Shown one piece after another: positions 1 to 8,287 of a stretch of 64,000 nt of DNA. Origin of the DNA: Tolypothrix bouteillei VB521301 (GTDB taxonomy: Bacteria > Cyanobacteriota > Cyanobacteriia > Cyanobacteriales > Nostocaceae); the NCBI RefSeq assembly GCF_000760695.4, contig NZ_JHEG04000001.1, forward strand, positions 7,785,113 through 7,849,112, read 5' to 3'. The notes below the pieces were generated by a model that had not been told where the DNA came from, made no database searches, and worked only from the letters and a program-made list of their open reading frames with translations. Position numbers and translations under genes: made by a program. Positions within the stretch are counted from its first letter, which is position 1. Each line of letters starts with the position of its first letter.

Positions 1-438
1 GCTCTACCTGCTTTGCTGCAAGGACATGTAGATGCTTGGTCAATTTGGGACCCAGGACTTTCAACGGCGGAAGAAAAGTATGGAGCACGTCGAATTCTAC
101 AGAACAATCCTGCTCCCAGCTATGGAGTTTATGTAGTTCGTCGCCCGGTATTAGCCGAACATCCTCAAGCCGTGAAAGCTATTTTAGATATCTTCAAAAA
201 AGAAGGAGATTGGGCAACGGAAAATCCCCAACAATCTGCCACCATTTTAGAAAAAGCCATGGGGCTATCTCCGGCTGTCATCAAACGAGTGGTTGCCAAC
301 CGACCTCCTGAAAAAGTACTGCCTTTAGAATCGAAAGTCATTGCTGATATTCAAGAAGTTGCTGATTGGATGGTGGAACAAAAAGTAATTCCCAAGCGGA
401 TAGATGTAGCTTCGGCAGTCTGCCCAGCAACAAATTAG
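1..438 (+). CDS. Aliphatic sulfonate (SsuA-type) ABC substrate-binding protein, 3' part
   Basis: The frame is open from base 1, so the 5' end of the gene lies outside the window. The visible part is the C-terminal lobe of a periplasmic binding protein. It has the GHVDAWSIWDPG segment that matches the NVDAWAIWDPY segment of the SsuA-like protein at 34713. The order of the following segments (an EHPQAVKAILDIF helix, a DWATENPQ stretch, then an ADWMVEQKVIPKRIDV tail) is also the same. SsuA-family proteins bind sulfonates for an SsuBC importer; no importer subunits are seen nearby. The family call is firm, the ligand is unknown. Confidence 0.85.
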   Translation, partial: ALPALLQGHVDAWSIWDPGLSTAEEKYGARRILQNNPAPSYGVYVVRRPVLAEHPQAVKAILDIFKKEGDWATENPQQSATILEKAMGLSPAVIKRVVANRPPEKVLPLESKVIADIQEVADWMVEQKVIPKRIDVASAVCPATN

Positions 439-546
439 CAAAGGAACTGGATTATAGATGCGAGGCTGAACCCTTATAACTTTTTAGTATAAACGATTAC
501 TTTGATAGAATCAGGTGGGCATTGCCCATCAAAGCTTTCTTGATTG

Positions 547-813
547 TTAAGTGTTGTCTTTATATACCTGGCTACGATGTCCGATTTCCACAATGCTTAT
601 CAATAGAACATTATCAAAAATATCGTATATAATGCGATAGTCACCTACTCTAATTCGATAAGAATTTTCTTTACCTTGTAACTTTTTAACTCCGTTAGGA
701 CGTGGTTCTATTGCTAAGTCATCTATTTTGATTTGTATGCGATCTTGCAATTCTTGAGATAGTTTTCTAAACATTTTTCGCGCAGCTTTTGTGAATTTAA
801 TTTCGTAAATCAC
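547..813 (-). CDS. RelE/ParE-family toxin
   Basis: This 88-residue basic protein has the RelE/ParE layout: an N-terminal strand (YEIKFTKAARKMF), a helix pair, then PRPNGVKKLQGKENSYRIRVGDYRIIYDI, which is the classic core of the RelE fold. RelE toxins cleave mRNA on the ribosome and are held inactive by a partner antitoxin. Its start overlaps the stop of the upstream antitoxin gene by four bases (ATGA), indicating translational coupling. The family call is strong. I cannot tell whether it is a ribosome-dependent RNase (RelE) or a gyrase inhibitor (ParE). Confidence 0.88.
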   Translation of the reverse strand: MIYEIKFTKAARKMFRKLSQELQDRIQIKIDDLAIEPRPNGVKKLQGKENSYRIRVGDYRIIYDIFDNVLLISIVEIGHRSQVYKDNT

Positions 814-1049
814 GCTACGTCCTTTTTTCTTTCAGCAGCAATTTCCTTTTTAATTTCATCCCATGCGATAAGACTATTATTTTCTATATCACTTTTAACA
901 GCATTATAGGCTCTTAAATCGTTCTCCTCCTCTTCTGCTTCGATTTTTTGTAGGAATGCGTAAATTTCATCTAAAGTACTATCGTAAGCTTGATTTAGCA
1001 GTATGTTGATAGCTTTTATTATTTCTTGTCTTTCGTGTTCTGTTTTCAT
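810..1049 (-). CDS. Antitoxin partner of RelE-type toxin
   Basis: This 79-residue protein is acidic in the middle (KIEAEEEENDLRAYN) and sits directly upstream of the RelE-type toxin with a four-base overlap, the usual antitoxin-first order. No clear ribbon-helix-helix or HTH motif is visible. The antitoxin role rests on position, size and charge rather than on a recognised domain. The operon is probably self-regulated, as most type II pairs are, but I see no obvious operator. Confidence 0.7.
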   Translation of the reverse strand: MKTEHERQEIIKAINILLNQAYDSTLDEIYAFLQKIEAEEEENDLRAYNAVKSDIENNSLIAWDEIKKEIAAERKKDVA

Positions 1050-1139
1050 GTTTATACCTCTTCTAAAGTTTCCTACAGTTTACTTATTTTCATCCGTAGA
1101 AATTCCTTGTTTAAGTATATCTAATTATTTGACTAACTG

Positions 1140-2984
1140 TTAAACTGCTTTTACAGGAAGAAATCCACCTGCTTGCATTTTCCATAACCTATAGTAAGCA
1201 CCGCCGCGTGCCAAAAGTTCGGCGTGGGTACCATCTTCGACAATGCGACCGGCATCGAACACCAAAATGCGGTCTAGATGGGCGATAGTAGACAAGCGAT
1301 GAGCCACTACAATGGTTGTTTTATTGTGCATCACTGAATCTAGGGTATCTTGGATTGCTTTTTCGGTAATCGAGTCGAGGCTAGAGGTGGCTTCATCTAA
1401 AATCAGGATTGGTGCATCTTTGAGAATGACCCGAGCGATCGCAATACGCTGTCTCTGTCCTCCTGATAGTTTAACACCGCGTTCTCCCACCATAGAATAA
1501 TAACCCTCTGCCATTGGCACGATAAAATCGTGAGCATAAGCCTTAGATGCTGCTTCAAAAACTTCTTCATCTCTTGCTTCGAGTCGCCCATAACGAATAT
1601 TTTCTAGTAACGTGCGATGAAACAGAGATGGATCTTGAGGAATTAAGCTGATCTGCGAGTGGAGGGCATCCTGAGTCATATCTCGAATATCGACTCCATC
1701 TATGAGAATTTGTCCGGATTGGGGGTCGAACAACCGCAAAATCAAATTGACAAAAGTAGATTTACCAGAGCCTGAGTAGCCCACTAGTCCCACACGTTGA
1801 CCGGGTTCAACGATCACAGAAAGGTTGTGGAATACTTTTTTCTCAGTTGAATAGTTAAAATTGACTCGCCGAAATTCAATACGTCCCTGAGTAATTGAAT
1901 GGGCAATGGCGTTCTCGCGATCGACCAACTCGTGAGGTTGAACAATAGTGCAGACACCATTAGCAATATTACCAATATGTTCAAAGAATTCTAGAAATCG
2001 TTTACTTAAATTACGAGCTTCACTGATGATCAACAGCGACAAACTAGTGGCTACTACGAAGTCAGCAGCAGCAATTTTGCCTTGACTCCAGAGGTAGAGC
2101 GAGTAATACAGAGTGCCGATTTTTAGAATAGCTGCTGAAATAAACTGAAACCAGCGGATTCGCTCCGAGTACCAGTTTGACTTTCTTACCTCTTTGAGTT
2201 CGTACTTTAATCGCTCATTCAAATAGCGTCGTTCAAAACCCAAACGAGCAAACAGGCGGCTACTTGTGAGATTTGTTACAGAATCTACGATAATGCCAGT
2301 TGTGTCACTTCTTGCAGCGGCAGCTCTTCGAGAGTGAATTCGGCAACGAGTTGCTAACCAAAACGAAATGCTGATGAAAAGAACTGCCCATATCCCCACA
2401 AGTGCAGCAAGAGGAGGATAGGCGCGATAGAGTAATATTACTGAGACAGTATATACAATGATGACTGGCATGAATTCAGTAATCATCATTTGCATCGTTT
2501 GCGTCACACCCAGAGAGGTTTCGCTAATACGATGTGCCAATGCCCCAGCAAAACTACTGCTCAGATAGCGATGCGAATGTTGCTGCAAGTATGCATATAG
2601 GGAGCGGACGATTTGCTGTCGGTGGATCGGGTGGAGGAGAGTCTGCACAAGACCAGCCGATCGCCCGAATACCACTTCACCTATACTCAAAGCGGTGAAC
2701 AATATCAGAGGTTGTCTCACTGCATCAAAAATGGGTCTGGTGTCGCCCGTAGATCGCGTTACGCTTCGGATAATCTCGCCAATGGCATAAGGTAGCATGA
2801 TACCACAAGTCGCGTGTATCACCTCCAAAATTACCATTGCCACATACCACCAACGGAACTGGTTAACAAAATAGCAAATGAACCTGAAGGGTGTTGATGG
2901 CAGAGGTGGCGCACCGGCAGCACGTTGGAACGGTTGAGGTGAACGTGGTCTTTTGATAAAAAAACGGCCATCGCGTCGTATCAC
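1140..2984 (-). CDS. ABC exporter half-transporter (fused membrane and ATPase domains)
   Basis: This 614-residue protein has an N-terminal six-helix ABC membrane domain (roughly residues 35-330) and a C-terminal ATPase. The ATPase shows Walker A GYSGSGKST, Q-loop IPQDPSLF, signature LSGGQRQR, Walker B ILILDEATSSLD and the switch histidine in IVVAHRLST. This is the MsbA/lipid-or-peptide exporter type, working as a dimer in the plasma membrane. The N-terminal 30 residues are basic and proline-rich and may be partly untranslated if a later start is used. Neighbours give no substrate clue. Confidence 0.9.
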   Translation of the reverse strand: MIRRDGRFFIKRPRSPQPFQRAAGAPPLPSTPFRFICYFVNQFRWWYVAMVILEVIHATCGIMLPYAIGEIIRSVTRSTGDTRPIFDAVRQPLILFTALSIGEVVFGRSAGLVQTLLHPIHRQQIVRSLYAYLQQHSHRYLSSSFAGALAHRISETSLGVTQTMQMMITEFMPVIIVYTVSVILLYRAYPPLAALVGIWAVLFISISFWLATRCRIHSRRAAAARSDTTGIIVDSVTNLTSSRLFARLGFERRYLNERLKYELKEVRKSNWYSERIRWFQFISAAILKIGTLYYSLYLWSQGKIAAADFVVATSLSLLIISEARNLSKRFLEFFEHIGNIANGVCTIVQPHELVDRENAIAHSITQGRIEFRRVNFNYSTEKKVFHNLSVIVEPGQRVGLVGYSGSGKSTFVNLILRLFDPQSGQILIDGVDIRDMTQDALHSQISLIPQDPSLFHRTLLENIRYGRLEARDEEVFEAASKAYAHDFIVPMAEGYYSMVGERGVKLSGGQRQRIAIARVILKDAPILILDEATSSLDSITEKAIQDTLDSVMHNKTTIVVAHRLSTIAHLDRILVFDAGRIVEDGTHAELLARGGAYYRLWKMQAGGFLPVKAV

Positions 2985-3164
2985 TTCAGTTTCTCCCTAA
3001 CATCATCATTACAATCTGCTAGTATTTCACTGATTTCAGTGAGTTTGCTAATACGTTCCATTCTTTGAGAAGTATCCTTCAACTTGACACAATATCGATC
3101 GAGCTAGATCCCAAGCATTCAGATTTTTTTGGGGCGATCGCATCCATTTCAAGATTGATACTTT

Positions 3165-3845
3165 TCATCTACGATTGACTTGAAGAATATAGGGAATTTC
3201 ATTCAGTTCATTGATAATTGCATCTGCTTCTTTTGCCTCCATCCAGTGTGGACTCCGTTTCCAAATCGCCATCATCCCAGCATTCTTTGCCCCGATGATG
3301 TCCGCTTCAGGATGATCTCCAATAAAAACGCTATCCTGGGCTGTCACTCCTAATCGATTTGTGGCTCTCCGAAAAATTTCAGGTTGGGGTTTTCTGACTC
3401 CTTCGACTTCCGAAATCAAGATGACATCAAAGTAGTCTCGAATTCCCAATCCATCAATCGCACGAGCTTGAAAATGCCCCAATCCATTAGTGACGATCCC
3501 TAACAAATAGCCGTGCTGTTTCAACCCACTCAGCGTCTCCTTAAGGAAATGAAATGAAACGCAATGAAACTGAAACTGGGTTTCGTAGTCTTCAAGTAAT
3601 TCTTGCCAACCGATCCCCATAATTGCAAATTCTGAGACCAAATCTTGATAAACCCTATCTTTCCAAATATAACCGTGGCAATCTAGCTCGAGGAAGCGAG
3701 TGATGTAAGTCGCTTTAGGAATGTGATTTAAGTGGGCAATCAACCTATCGTACTGTGCTGTGATAAATTCCTGAATCGAGGTATCGCGATCCAGCAATGT
3801 TCCATCTAAATCGAAAAGAACTGATTTCACCATTGATTGAATCAC
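3165..3845 (-). CDS. HAD-superfamily hydrolase
   Basis: The first HAD motif FDLDGTLLDRD lies at residues 11-21, with nucleophile D12 and acid/base D14. Motif II (IVTNG), a lysine in VRKPQPEIF (motif III) and the acidic motif IV (FIGDHPEADIIGA) follow in order. The length (226 residues) and spacing fit the phosphoglycolate phosphatase/YjjG-like branch with a helical cap. Its start overlaps the stop of the GNAT gene upstream by ATGA, so the two are co-translated. The substrate, probably a small phosphate ester, is not known. Confidence 0.88.
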   Translation of the reverse strand: MIQSMVKSVLFDLDGTLLDRDTSIQEFITAQYDRLIAHLNHIPKATYITRFLELDCHGYIWKDRVYQDLVSEFAIMGIGWQELLEDYETQFQFHCVSFHFLKETLSGLKQHGYLLGIVTNGLGHFQARAIDGLGIRDYFDVILISEVEGVRKPQPEIFRRATNRLGVTAQDSVFIGDHPEADIIGAKNAGMMAIWKRSPHWMEAKEADAIINELNEIPYILQVNRR

Positions 3846-4288
3846 TCAATACGATGGGCTTGTTGTTCGATTGGTAACCGACGCATTAGAATAACATTCA
3901 TTCCTCTGAAAATGTAGTTACTAAATCGCTTACGCAATAAGTCTGGAACCTCAATCGGTGAAACTTCTTGAAACCCTACTTGTTGATAGAACGATTTCAA
4001 ATGCTGCCACGGAATACAGTAACAAACTCGCTCGGCGAGTTGCTCGGTACAGACTTGAAGTAGCTGCGTGCCAACACCCTGACGCTGAAACGGAGCTAAT
4101 ACCTGCATACCCCGAAGCACAAAGAACTTAATATTTGGACACAAACGTACTGCACCAACAATTCTCTCCTCCCATTGAGCAATGAATATTAAGGCTTCCT
4201 CACTGAGATCGCCTCCATAACCACACCGATTGTAAAAAGCTTTAATGTTTTCAGCATCATGCAATTTTGCTTGGCTAATTTTTAGCAT
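3842..4288 (-). CDS. GNAT-family N-acetyltransferase
   Basis: This 148-residue protein has the acetyl-CoA binding motif A of GNAT enzymes (LAPFQRQGVGTQLLQVC, with the RQGVGT loop) after a central strand (GAVRLCPN). A C-terminal FYQQVGFQEVSP segment corresponds to motif B. It probably acetylates a small amine or an N-terminus; the acceptor is unknown. It is the first gene of a two-gene unit with the HAD hydrolase, which starts within its stop codon. Confidence 0.85.
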   Translation of the reverse strand: MLKISQAKLHDAENIKAFYNRCGYGGDLSEEALIFIAQWEERIVGAVRLCPNIKFFVLRGMQVLAPFQRQGVGTQLLQVCTEQLAERVCYCIPWQHLKSFYQQVGFQEVSPIEVPDLLRKRFSNYIFRGMNVILMRRLPIEQQAHRIE

Positions 4289-4319
4289 ATCGCTCTATAA
4301 AATCGCTGAGTTAGGAATC

Positions 4320-5318
4320 TTAGCGCACAGCATCTCCCCTACGATATTCAGCGGTTATGTCGTCTAGCTTTTGTTTTAAACTGTCATCAAGTTTGACTTC
4401 CACTGCTTTGAGACTGTCAGCAAGCTGTTCCGGACGGCTAGCACCAATTATGGGAGCAGTAATAATCGGATTAGCCAGAACCCAAGCCACTGCTAGGGTA
4501 GTCAGTGACAATCCAGCCAAATCTGCTACTGTGCGTAATTCCTCAACAGTCTTAAACTCGCGATCGTGCCAATAGCGTTCTTGATAGCGTTCAGCAGCCG
4601 CACCTAAGGTGAAACGAGTTCCCTCAGTGGGACCTTGAGCAAGATTGTGTTTACCAGTGAGTAGACCTCCGGCTAAGGGATTGTAAGGAATTACACCAAG
4701 CTCTTCTTCTTGTGCTAGGGGCAACAGTTCTCGCTCAATTTCGCGGAACAACAGATTGTAACGGGGTTGAATCGAAACGAAGCGAGTGAGATTGCGAACA
4801 TCAGCACGACCTAAAGCGCGGCTGAGTCGGTAAGCTAAGAAGTTAGAAACCCCAATATAACGTGCTTTACCAGACCGAACTATAGTATCCAAAGCCTCTA
4901 GAGTCTCATCCAAGGGGGTTGATGCATCATCAGAGTGCAATTGATACAGATCCACATAATCGGTTTGCAGTCGTTTGAGGGAAGCATCAATCGCATCTAA
5001 AAGATGTTTGCGCGAAGCACCTTGATCCCAAGGCGCAGGACCAACCTTGCCCACAGCTTTAGTCGCTAGGATGAAATGTTCGCGTTTGCCTTTGAGCCAG
5101 CGCCCAATAATTTCTTCGGTACGTCCCGCAGTAGCAATTCCACCACCAAGGGGATAAACATCCGCTGTATCCAAAAAATTAATACCAGCATCGGCGGCTG
5201 TGTCGAGGATGACCCTAGAAGTTTCTTCGTCAGTTTGCAATCCAAAGGTCATGGTACCAAGAGTAAGGCGCGAAACAGTCAATCCTGTTTTACCGAGATT
5301 TGTAGTTGGTAATGTCAT
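4320..5318 (-). CDS. Aldo/keto reductase
   Basis: I chose the ATG at 5316-5318, giving MTLPTTNLGKTGL and 332 residues. The open frame runs on upstream, but that stretch (to 5432) is low-complexity, unlike any AKR, and lies in a dispersed repeat. The AKR tetrad is visible: Asp and Tyr in LDTADVY, Lys in ILATKAVGK, His in YQLHSDD. The C-terminal NADPH-binding segment IIGASRPEQLADSL is present. It belongs to the Tas/YajO-like reductases that reduce carbonyls with NADPH. It lies at the end of a minus-strand run of catabolic enzymes. Confidence 0.9.
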   Translation of the reverse strand: MTLPTTNLGKTGLTVSRLTLGTMTFGLQTDEETSRVILDTAADAGINFLDTADVYPLGGGIATAGRTEEIIGRWLKGKREHFILATKAVGKVGPAPWDQGASRKHLLDAIDASLKRLQTDYVDLYQLHSDDASTPLDETLEALDTIVRSGKARYIGVSNFLAYRLSRALGRADVRNLTRFVSIQPRYNLLFREIERELLPLAQEEELGVIPYNPLAGGLLTGKHNLAQGPTEGTRFTLGAAAERYQERYWHDREFKTVEELRTVADLAGLSLTTLAVAWVLANPIITAPIIGASRPEQLADSLKAVEVKLDDSLKQKLDDITAEYRRGDAVR

Positions 5319-5364
5319 GGCGATCTTAATTGTTGTTGATTGAAAACAGCAGAATTTAGAAACT

Positions 5365-5400
5365 GATACCAATTTGAAAAAAGAATACGACAGATAGTTC
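5365..5400. repeat. Dispersed repeat, TACCAATTTGAAAAAAG family, copy 1
   Basis: The segment reading GATACCAATTTGAAAAAAG and continuing AATACGACAGATAGTT is nearly repeated at 26422-26457 with a few substitutions. Both copies lie just upstream of minus-strand oxidoreductase genes. It is non-coding and AT-rich. Confidence 0.6.
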
Positions 5401-5501
5401 ATTGAAATGCAGTCTAGAAAAGACTTTCTCAATTCAAAATCTGAAATCTAAAATCCAAAATGCTATGAGTTTCTTCAGTAAAGATTGCGATCGCAAGTTA
5501 G

Positions 5502-5843
5502 TTAGGCTGTATTGCCATCAAAGCTTGCACTCTGAAATGACAAAGGTTTTGCCATGTCTGCAATGACAAACTGTGCGTTTAGTCCTAGCTTTTTTGCTTT
5601 CTCGCGTCCTTGTCGCACTGCCTCATCTGAAAAATCCATACCAATGACTGTAAAACCTTGTTGTACAAGACGTAACACGTCATTACCCGACCCGCAACCA
5701 AGGTCAAGTACGGTTTTAACATTGGCAGACTTAAGGAACGGAAGATGAACATTCGTCCATTGAGTTCCCCAATCTAGATCGGTGCCAGCATCCTTCCATT
5801 TAGCGAAGGCTTGGTTCCAGAAGTCGGATTGAGCGTAAGACAT
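5502..5843 (-). pseudogene. Truncated class I SAM-dependent methyltransferase
   Basis: The 113-residue frame starts like a complete small methyltransferase: MSYAQSDFWNQAF, then motif I VLDLGCGSGNDVLRL at about residues 44-58, motif II VIGMDFSDEAV, and motif III FVIADMAKP. It then stops at SFDGNTA, just where motif IV (normally SFD followed by hydrophobic residues) should begin. About half the usual 200-220 residues is missing, and the downstream bases to 5440 show no continuation in another frame. I read it as a 3'-deleted gene. It lies 6 bp from the esterase gene upstream, so it was probably part of that operon. Confidence 0.7.
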
Positions 5844-5849
5844 AATGTA

Positions 5850-6518
5850 TCAGACAACTAAGGCAGTGTTGTGACGGCTTTGTGAAACCAGCCACTCTTG
5901 TAACTTTGGATCGCCGTATACTTCATCGGCAATAAAATGATCGCCATCACGGAGTAGAGTAAAATCTACTGTTCCACCCAACCCGCGTAGAGTAGCGACA
6001 ATAGACTCTGTATCCTCAATTGGTAGTTTTTCGTCTTTTCCACCTTGGAATATCTGGATGGGAATTTCTTTAAGTGCAGCTAATTGAGTTTCTTCTAATG
6101 TCTTGGGTACGCGACCCGATACTGCTACCAACCCAGCAAAGCGTCCGGGATGGGAAGCGGCGATATGCCAAGCTCCAGCCGTACCTAAGCTGAACCCAGA
6201 CAAGATTATACGAGACGGATCGATGGGATGAGAGGCGATGAGATTATCGAGCAAAGCAATGACATCTGACTCTCGCTCCACCCAAGTCTGTCCTTCAGGA
6301 AGTTGAGGCGCTGCGAAAATATAGGGTAATGGACCTGACACATCTACAAAACGAGGTAGACCCCATTTCAGCAGCACATTGAGATCGTCACCGCGATCTC
6401 TGGCTCCATGCAGAAAAAGTACCAGAGGCGCGGGTTGACTGGCATTGTCAGCAACCGACGAAAAAAGATAAGGCAAAGAACCATTGCTACTCTCATATGA
6501 GCGTTTTTCTACTGGCAT
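5850..6518 (-). CDS. Alpha/beta hydrolase (esterase/dienelactone hydrolase-like)
   Basis: This 222-residue single-domain hydrolase has an oxyanion segment LVLFLHGARDRGDD, a nucleophile elbow GFSLGTAG (Ser in GFSLG), a catalytic Asp probably in GGKDEKLP, and His in DGDHFIADEVY. There is no signal peptide, so it is cytoplasmic. The PHB-depolymerase/carboxylesterase pattern suggests cleavage of small esters. It stands between an FAD monooxygenase and a truncated methyltransferase on the same strand. This would fit hydrolysis of an ester made by a Baeyer-Villiger type monooxygenase, but that link is inference. Confidence 0.85.
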   Translation of the reverse strand: MPVEKRSYESSNGSLPYLFSSVADNASQPAPLVLFLHGARDRGDDLNVLLKWGLPRFVDVSGPLPYIFAAPQLPEGQTWVERESDVIALLDNLIASHPIDPSRIILSGFSLGTAGAWHIAASHPGRFAGLVAVSGRVPKTLEETQLAALKEIPIQIFQGGKDEKLPIEDTESIVATLRGLGGTVDFTLLRDGDHFIADEVYGDPKLQEWLVSQSRHNTALVV

Positions 6519-6574
6519 AGTCGTAACTCCTTAAAGTTGGAAATTTTAGACTGGGGATTGGGGATTGCTATTTT

Positions 6575-6604
6575 CCCCTTGTCCCCCTTGTCTCCCTTGT
6601 CTCC
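6575..6604. repeat. CCTTGTC heptamer short tandem repeat
   Basis: Four degenerate units of CCCTTGTC/TCCCTTG follow each other between the esterase and monooxygenase genes. A second array of the same heptamer is at 62498-62535. Heptanucleotide tandem repeats of this sort are common between genes of filamentous cyanobacteria. Confidence 0.75.
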
Positions 6605-6615
6605 AGTCCTCTCTA

Positions 6616-8058
6616 CTAACTAACTGCCACTGTTGTTGGCTGTTTCCACACTGCTTTGGCATACAGTGAATCTTGAAAGTCCGGCGCGATGTTGTCGCTG
6701 GTAATGCGTGCTTCGTGCTGCTCCCAGTCGGTAAAAAACAAGTCATGACTGATACGCCCTACTATTGCTGGTACGTCACGCCGGATGCTAGGTACGTCAC
6801 CGATAGGCAAACCGAAGCTCACGAAGCCTGCCGGGTTAAAGACATGAATGTCTTTGAGGTAGGGCGCGGTACCAGGTATTTTTTCTAAGAACTCGTGAGC
6901 GCTACCGAGGTAGGGATGCGTCCCTAAATCGTCGTTGCGCTGGTCGGATGGGGGCTCGTAGCGATCGCGCCAGAGAGCGATGTGATGGGCAAAGTCGGCT
7001 AGCTCGGGACGCTTTGTCGGATCGACAAAGTAACCAGTGCCGGCGATGGCAAAATCAAACTCGAAAGTATCGTCGTTTACCTGAGCGACAATACGACCGC
7101 CCTTTTCCTGCGCCGTTTTCCAAGGTGCAGACAGATGGAGGTGGAAGTTAGAAAACGCGATCGCACGCTCAATCGCATCAGGTGGAGGTGTAGAGCCTGC
7201 TTGTCGAAAGCGCCAAGCTTGGAACCAGCGAGCTGCATCTGGCAGTTGTGGATAGTTGTAGTAAGCACCGGGGTAACCCCGCACCCGAATTACTGGCAGG
7301 GATGCAATGGTCGAGCGCCGTGCAAACAGATGTACTGCCTTTGCTCCTGATTCTAGCGCTACTCCTGCTGCGTCAAAAGCTGAGGCTGCAGCACCTAGCA
7401 CTGCCACAGTCTTACCTCGCAGTGCGTCGAAGTCGATTGCATCAGCAGTATGTGCGTACAGCGTGCGTGGTAAATTAGCGAGTACGGGTGGTATGTAAGG
7501 ACCGCCAGTACCTGCTACGCCGTTGGCGAAGATAATCTTACGTGTAGTCTCCACCTGCCGGGTACCGTTCACCTCAAGGTGCAGGCGAAAGAAGCCTTCT
7601 GCTGGCTCAACCCGCACTAGCTTTGTCCGGTACCGAACTGAAATGCCCAGGAACTGCCGATACCAATTGAGGTACTCAGCCCACTTTACTCGTGGAATGC
7701 GATCCAGCGCTGCATAAGCTTCAGCACCATGTCGCGCCTCATACCAGGATTGGAAGGATAGTTCCGGGATACCCAGTTCGGGACCGGGTAGGTTCTTTGG
7801 CGTGCGTAGCTTTTTCATCCGCGCTCGTGTGAGCCACACTCCTGCTTGGGTTTCGTCCTCAGCTGCGTCAATCGTTGTCACGCGACCGATGCCTGCACGC
7901 CGTAGCGCAAATGCGAAGGTGCTCCCACTGCCGCTACCACCTACTATTGTGACGTTGTGGTCGATGCCTGGGCGATCGCTCACCCAGTTTTCTGGATCGG
8001 GACCCAGTAAGCGTAGTGCCTCGCGAGCGCCAAAATCGTGGTCAGTCGTTGTTGTCAT
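6616..8058 (-). CDS. FAD-dependent monooxygenase/oxidoreductase (FMO-like)
   Basis: This 480-residue protein has an N-terminal FAD-binding Rossmann motif (VTIVGGSGSGSTFAFAL, about residues 35-51). A second dinucleotide site (KTVAVLGAAASAFDAA, about 215-230) would bind NADPH, and an ATG-like motif FAIAGTGYFVD lies in the C-terminal half. This is the two-dinucleotide layout of class B flavin monooxygenases. Both glycine motifs deviate from strict GxGxxG (GxGxxS, and Ala at the second). The nearby esterase and amidase suggest a small degradative cluster. The substrate is unknown. Confidence 0.8.
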   Translation of the reverse strand: MTTTTDHDFGAREALRLLGPDPENWVSDRPGIDHNVTIVGGSGSGSTFAFALRRAGIGRVTTIDAAEDETQAGVWLTRARMKKLRTPKNLPGPELGIPELSFQSWYEARHGAEAYAALDRIPRVKWAEYLNWYRQFLGISVRYRTKLVRVEPAEGFFRLHLEVNGTRQVETTRKIIFANGVAGTGGPYIPPVLANLPRTLYAHTADAIDFDALRGKTVAVLGAAASAFDAAGVALESGAKAVHLFARRSTIASLPVIRVRGYPGAYYNYPQLPDAARWFQAWRFRQAGSTPPPDAIERAIAFSNFHLHLSAPWKTAQEKGGRIVAQVNDDTFEFDFAIAGTGYFVDPTKRPELADFAHHIALWRDRYEPPSDQRNDDLGTHPYLGSAHEFLEKIPGTAPYLKDIHVFNPAGFVSFGLPIGDVPSIRRDVPAIVGRISHDLFFTDWEQHEARITSDNIAPDFQDSLYAKAVWKQPTTVAVS

Positions 8059-8287
8059 GTTGCTCTCTCTGGGTGAAAGACCGTGGGTGTGTCCTTGTTA
8101 TCTAAAGAAGGGAAGAGGGGTAATAATCTTTATGTTTTTTTCTTACACAACACACACACAAAATATGTACTGCGAAACATAATTGTATGATACACGAATT
8201 ATTAGTATATCAAACATTAATTATTGCAAAATAATTTGGATTGGTAAGACGATAGTTTGAGGTAACGTTAATCGTTGTTAGATAAAA

